Source of the DNA: Burkholderiales bacterium
GTDB taxonomy: Bacteria; Pseudomonadota; Gammaproteobacteria; Burkholderiales; Ga0077523
Assembly: GCA_025459035.1 (NCBI GenBank)
Contig: JALORJ010000068.1
Location: forward strand, 1-9,667
DNA: 9,667 bases
Direction of reading: 5' to 3'
How positions within the stretch are numbered: the stretch's first letter is position 1; every line of letters starts with the position of its first letter. The translations under genes were made by a program, and so were the position numbers. The notes beneath the pieces are model-generated. The model did no database searches. It saw only the letters and a program-made list of their open reading frames with translations, and was not told where the DNA came from. Positions 6,473-9,667 of this stretch are shown piece after piece.

Positions 6473-7639
6473 GTGACGATCCCCTACGCGCGACAGGAGA
6501 TCGACCAGCGCGACATCGACGCGGTGGTCGCGGTGCTGCGTTCGGACTGGCTCACCCAGGGACCGGCGATCGAGCGCTTCGAGGCCGACGTCGCGGCGTA
6601 CGTCGGCGCGCGCCATGCGATCGCGGTGTCGAGTGCGACCGCGGCGCTGCACCTCGCCTGCCTCGCACTCGATGTCGGGCCCGGCGATGTCGTCTGGACC
6701 GTGCCGAACACCTTCGTCGCGTCGGCCAACTGCGCGCGCTACTGCGGCGCCGACGTCGACTTCGTCGACATCGACGACGCGACCTGGAACCTGTCGGTCC
6801 CGGCGCTCGAGGAGAAGCTCGCGCAGGCGCAGCGCAACGGGCGCCTGCCGAAGGTCGTGATCCCCGTGCACTTCGCCGGTCGTCCATGCGGCATGCCGGC
6901 CATCCGCGCGCTCGCGGACCGGTACGGCTTCCGCATCGTCGAGGACGCGTCGCACGCCATCGGCGCGACGCTCGACGGCCGGCGCATCGGCCACGGCGAT
7001 CACGCCGACATCACGGTGTTCAGCTTCCACCCGGTGAAGATCATCGCCACCGGCGAAGGCGGGATGCTCGCGACGGCCGACCCCGGGCTGGCCGAGCGGC
7101 TGCGGATGCTGCGCACGCACGGCATCACGCGCGACGTCGCCCGCATGCACGACCAGGCGCAGGGTGCCTGGTACTACGAGCAGCAGGCGCTGGGCTTCAA
7201 CTACCGCATGACGGACCTGCAGGCCGCCCTCGGCTCGAGCCAGCTCGCGCGCATCGACGACTTCCTCGCCCGGCGCAAGGCCGCCGTCGCCCGCTACGAC
7301 CGCGCGCTGGCCGGCCTGCCCGTCACGCCGCCGCCGTTCGACGGCCCCGCGATGCGTTCGTCGTGGCATCTGTACGTGATCCGCATCGACCCGCAGCGCA
7401 CCGACGGCCGTGACCGCCGACACGTGTTCGACGCGATGCGCGCCGCTGGCGTGCTGGTGAACGTGCACTACCTGCCGGTCCATCTGCAGCCCTACTACGC
7501 GGCGCTCGGCTTCCGCCGCGGCCTGTGTCCGGTCGCCGAGCGCTACGGCGACGAAGCGCTGTCGCTGCCGATGTACGCATCGCTGACGGCGCTCCAGCAG
7601 CACGCGGTGGTGCAGGCGCTCGAGGACGCGCTGGCGTGA
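6473..7639 (+). CDS. pseC: UDP-4-amino-4,6-dideoxy-N-acetyl-beta-L-altrosamine transaminase, PseC
   Basis: PLP-dependent aminotransferase of the DegT/DnrJ/EryC1/StrS sugar family; transfers the amino group of glutamate to C4 of the PseB product. The protein has 388 residues. Key points are SDWLTQGP (24-31), SSATAALHLA (53-62), VEDASHAIGA (156-165) with Asp158 to the cofactor ring nitrogen, and SFHPVKIIATGEGG (184-197) with Lys189 as the Schiff-base lysine. GFNYRMTDLQAALG and NVHYLPVHLQPYY are also typical of PseC. GTG 6473 starts directly before the conserved IPYARQ block. No Shine-Dalgarno is visible in the 13-base gap after pseB. The stop overlaps the GTG of pseF (GTGA). Third-position GC is about 92% over the first hundred or so codons, clearly higher than in the two genes that follow. 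Confidence 0.95.
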   Translation: MTIPYARQEIDQRDIDAVVAVLRSDWLTQGPAIERFEADVAAYVGARHAIAVSSATAALHLACLALDVGPGDVVWTVPNTFVASANCARYCGADVDFVDIDDATWNLSVPALEEKLAQAQRNGRLPKVVIPVHFAGRPCGMPAIRALADRYGFRIVEDASHAIGATLDGRRIGHGDHADITVFSFHPVKIIATGEGGMLATADPGLAERLRMLRTHGITRDVARMHDQAQGAWYYEQQALGFNYRMTDLQAALGSSQLARIDDFLARRKAAVARYDRALAGLPVTPPPFDGPAMRSSWHLYVIRIDPQRTDGRDRRHVFDAMRAAGVLVNVHYLPVHLQPYYAALGFRRGLCPVAERYGDEALSLPMYASLTALQQHAVVQALEDALA

Positions 7640-8373
7640 GCGTGGCGGCGACACAAGGTGAGTGCGTCGCGATCATCCCGGCACGCGGCGGCAGCAAGCG
7701 CGTTCCGCGCAAGAACCTGCGCAGGTTCGAAGGGGTACCGATGATCCAGCGCACCGTGGGGCTGGCACGCGACAGCGGTGTCTTCGACCGGATCGTGGTC
7801 AGCACAGACGATCAGGACGTGGCATCGCTCGCAAGGGAAGCGGGTGCGTCCACTCCGTTCGTGCGACCACCGGAACTCTCCGACGACCGTACGCCGATCG
7901 ATGCGGTCGTCCGTCACGCGATCACCGAGCTGCGCGCCGAAGGCGCTTCGCCGGACATCGTCTGCTGCCTCTACGCCACTGCCGTCCTGTTGACGCCAGC
8001 TGATCTGCGCCGTGGGCGCGACATGCTCTTTACTTCGGGACGGTCATTCGCGATCGGGGTCTGCGCCTACGCGCACCCGGTACAACGCGCTCTGTGGGTC
8101 GATCAGGACGGTGCGATCACCATGCGCGAGCCGGAGCACCGCGGCACACGCACGCAGGACCTGCGCGCCGCGTATCACGACGCGGGGCAGTTCTGCTGGG
8201 GGCAGGCGGCCGCATTCATGGCAGGCACACCGACCCTCTCGACCGCGAGCGTCGCCGTGGTGCTTCCACGCGAGCGCGTGGTCGACATCGACACGCCCGA
8301 GGACTGGGTCGTGGCCGAAGCGCTGCATCGCGCGTTGCACGGCGCGCCGTGTGCGAGTTTCGCGGAGCGCTAG
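7636..8373 (+). CDS. pseF: Pseudaminic acid cytidylyltransferase, PseF
   Basis: Activates pseudaminic acid with CTP to CMP-pseudaminic acid, the last step of the pathway. The protein has 245 residues. IPARGGSKRVPRKN (14-27) is the CMP-sialate synthetase nucleotide-binding motif, STDD (about 55-58) the following conserved turn, and YHDAGQFCWG (180-189) the block that separates PseF from NeuA and KdsB. I recall Tyr rather than Cys before the Trp in most members, so Cys187 may be a variant. VVDIDTPEDW closes the domain. GTG 7636 overlaps the pseC stop (GTGA) and has GAGGA (7622-7626) nine bases upstream. Codon use is looser than in pseC: about 77% GC at third positions in the first ninety codons. 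pseG follows after eight bases. Confidence 0.94.
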   Translation: MSVAATQGECVAIIPARGGSKRVPRKNLRRFEGVPMIQRTVGLARDSGVFDRIVVSTDDQDVASLAREAGASTPFVRPPELSDDRTPIDAVVRHAITELRAEGASPDIVCCLYATAVLLTPADLRRGRDMLFTSGRSFAIGVCAYAHPVQRALWVDQDGAITMREPEHRGTRTQDLRAAYHDAGQFCWGQAAAFMAGTPTLSTASVAVVLPRERVVDIDTPEDWVVAEALHRALHGAPCASFAER

Positions 8374-8381
8374 GGCACATC

Positions 8382-9419
8382 GTGCAATGTCTTCTTCGTT
8401 GCGACTCCGGGCCGACGATGGGGGCGGGTCACGCGATGCGCTGCATCGCGCTCGCGGAGTCCCTGCGCGTGGCCGGCATCGAGCCCGTGTTCGCGATGCG
8501 GCAGACCACCGATCTTGTCCGCGACGCCCTTGATGTTCGCGGGATGCGCTGTGTCGATCTCGGTGCGTACGGAGGGGGCGCCTGCGCCGAGTCCGAAGAC
8601 GCGGCTGCCACTGTCGACGCCTGCAAGCGGCTCGGTGACGTTCGGATGGTCGTCGTCGACAGCTACACGCTCGGCGCTGTGTGGTGCGGGTCGGTGCGAT
8701 CCAGTGACCGGCGGGTTGTGGTGATCGACGACCTGCACGACCGCGACCTCGATGCGGACCTCGTCATGAACACGGCGCCGCATGTGAGCCCCGCCGCTTA
8801 CTCGGGTCGCGTCGCTCGCGGGACCCCGCTGCTACTGGGCCCCCGCTTTGCGCTGCTGCGCCGAGAGTTCGAGGGCCGCAGAGGCGCCGCGCGCGATGTC
8901 GACGTCGTTTCGGATCGCGTGCTCGTGTTCTACGGCGGCGGTGACATCGAGGCGGTGACCGACACGACGATCGACGTCCTGACGCGGCACCCCAGGCGGC
9001 CGGCTCGGATCGAGGCGATTGGAGCCACGGTCGGATCTGCGACAGAGGAAAGCACCGCGATGACTGGCGTACGCCGGCACCGCCTCGCCGACGGGCTCGC
9101 GGCGCTGGCGTCGACCTGCACGGTCGCGTTCGGCGCCGCCGGTGTGTCGGCGATCGAGCGCCTGTATCTCGGGCTGCCTGCCGCATGCGCGTGCATGGCG
9201 GAGAATCAGCGCCCGTCGCTCGACTGGCTGGAGCAGCATGGGTTGGTGCTCCGGCTCGATCGCGTCGACACCGATTCGATCACGCGGGCCGCCGACGCTC
9301 TTCTGGCCGGCGCGAGCCGCAAGTGGTTTGCCGCCGCGGCCGCCGACGGGTTGTTCGGCGACGCGACGTTCCCTACCCGGCGCGTAGCTGCCGCCATCCA
9401 GGAGCTGACCTGCACATGA
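8382..9419 (+). CDS. pseG: UDP-sugar hydrolase PseG (UDP-2,4-diacetamido-2,4,6-trideoxy-beta-L-altropyranose hydrolase)
   Basis: Cleaves UDP from the acetylated PseC product to free the 6-deoxy-altrose precursor that PseI condenses with phosphoenolpyruvate; a GT-B fold resembling MurG. The protein has 345 residues, at the long end for the family. RCDSGPTMGAGHAMRCIALA (6-25) is the PseG signature, and His17 lies at the same number as the catalytic His of C. jejuni PseG. The C-terminal domain shows FYGGGD and FGAAGVSAIERLYLGLP followed by AENQ, the UDP-binding region. GTG 8382 was chosen because it places the signature at the expected distance and has AGGG (8372-8375) six bases upstream. A GTG at 8349 inside pseF is a less likely option. 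The stop overlaps the next ATG (ATGA). Third-position GC is about 78% in the stretch counted. Confidence 0.93.
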   Translation: MQCLLRCDSGPTMGAGHAMRCIALAESLRVAGIEPVFAMRQTTDLVRDALDVRGMRCVDLGAYGGGACAESEDAAATVDACKRLGDVRMVVVDSYTLGAVWCGSVRSSDRRVVVIDDLHDRDLDADLVMNTAPHVSPAAYSGRVARGTPLLLGPRFALLRREFEGRRGAARDVDVVSDRVLVFYGGGDIEAVTDTTIDVLTRHPRRPARIEAIGATVGSATEESTAMTGVRRHRLADGLAALASTCTVAFGAAGVSAIERLYLGLPAACACMAENQRPSLDWLEQHGLVLRLDRVDTDSITRAADALLAGASRKWFAAAAADGLFGDATFPTRRVAAAIQELTCT

Positions 9420-9667
9420 GCGAACACGAGACGCGGCGCGTGGAACCCCACGGGTTCCGGCAGCTCGATCCGCTGCCGTCCGACAGTGCGTTGTCGGAGT
9501 TCTACGAGAGCCGCTACTACGACCTGCTGCGCCAGGGCGGCCGGGCGCCGGAGATCCGGCGCCTGATGACGCCAGGTCCGGTACGGGATACGGAGCTCGA
9601 ATGGTTGGGAGCGACCCTCCACCGTGACATTGCCGACTACGTTCGGGAGTGCTCGATTCCCTCCGGC
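9416..9667 (+). CDS. Probable class I SAM-dependent methyltransferase, N-terminal part, cut by right edge
   Basis: Only the first 84 residues are present. The segment HGFRQLDPLPSDSALSEFY (12-30), then SRYYDLL and TELEWLGATLH, resembles the N-terminal cap of methyltransferases found in surface-polysaccharide and pseudaminic-acid clusters, where a P-x-P-S turn is followed by a tyrosine pair and an E-L-E-W helix. The SAM-binding glycine loop would lie just after the window, so the class cannot be confirmed. The ATG overlaps the pseG stop (ATGA), and AGGAG (9400-9404) sits eleven bases upstream, so it belongs to the pse operon. It could methylate a pseudaminic acid derivative or a glycan end; both are guesses. 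Third-position GC is about 83%. Confidence 0.5.
   Translation, partial: MSEHETRRVEPHGFRQLDPLPSDSALSEFYESRYYDLLRQGGRAPEIRRLMTPGPVRDTELEWLGATLHRDIADYVRECSIPSG

Noticed and set aside
6314..7654. 446-residue minus-strand open frame opposite pseC
   Set aside because: Same reason: mirror of a strongly biased gene, no domain, no ribosome binding site or conserved motif.
8349..8381. Earlier GTG start (8349) for pseG overlapping pseF
   Set aside because: It adds 11 residues without family resemblance. GTG 8382 has AGGG at good spacing and puts the catalytic His at position 17.

Overview
This is a high-GC (about 70% by eye), gene-dense Gram-negative segment with 13 protein genes and no gene-free stretch over about 100 bases. 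Two lipopolysaccharide-core genes (waaC, waaA) with Kdo/heptose chemistry point to a proteobacterium. The waaC-waaA order and the base composition suggest a betaproteobacterium of Burkholderiales type, but that placement is an inference. No tRNA, rRNA, CRISPR array, insertion sequence or convincing terminator was seen.

Layout. (1) 1-1632, minus strand: waaC (heptosyltransferase I) followed by waaA (Kdo transferase, cut by the left edge), joined by a 4-base GTGA overlap. (2) 1633-1731: a divergent intergenic gap with a plausible -10 box and a 10-base palindrome. (3) 1732-5445, plus strand: gmd and fcl, the two enzymes that turn GDP-mannose into GDP-L-fucose. Between them sit four small genes forming two consecutive nucleotidyltransferase (MNT) / HEPN pairs of toxin-antitoxin type. 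On the called starts, every junction from gmd to fcl is a start/stop overlap, so the block has no untranslated base. (4) 5461-9419, plus strand: pseB, pseC, pseF, pseG, four of the six enzymes of CMP-pseudaminic acid synthesis. (5) 9416-9667: the start of a probable methyltransferase gene cut by the right edge.

How the genes work together. The plus-strand genes look like one surface-glycan operon supplying two activated sugars, GDP-L-fucose and CMP-pseudaminic acid (or a close relative). The adjacent core genes fit use in O-antigen, capsule or another surface glycan, with flagellin glycosylation as an alternative. PseH, PseI, glycosyltransferases and the GDP-mannose supply genes are not in the window.

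The most interesting point is the embedding of two complete MNT/HEPN modules inside the gmd-fcl pair. All four proteins keep their diagnostic active-site motifs (GSX10DXD in both MNTs, RX4HXY in both HEPNs), and the two HEPN proteins belong to different subfamilies. Third-position GC is host-like in the first pair and lower in the second. It also drops again at the pseC/pseF junction, suggesting that the locus was assembled in steps.
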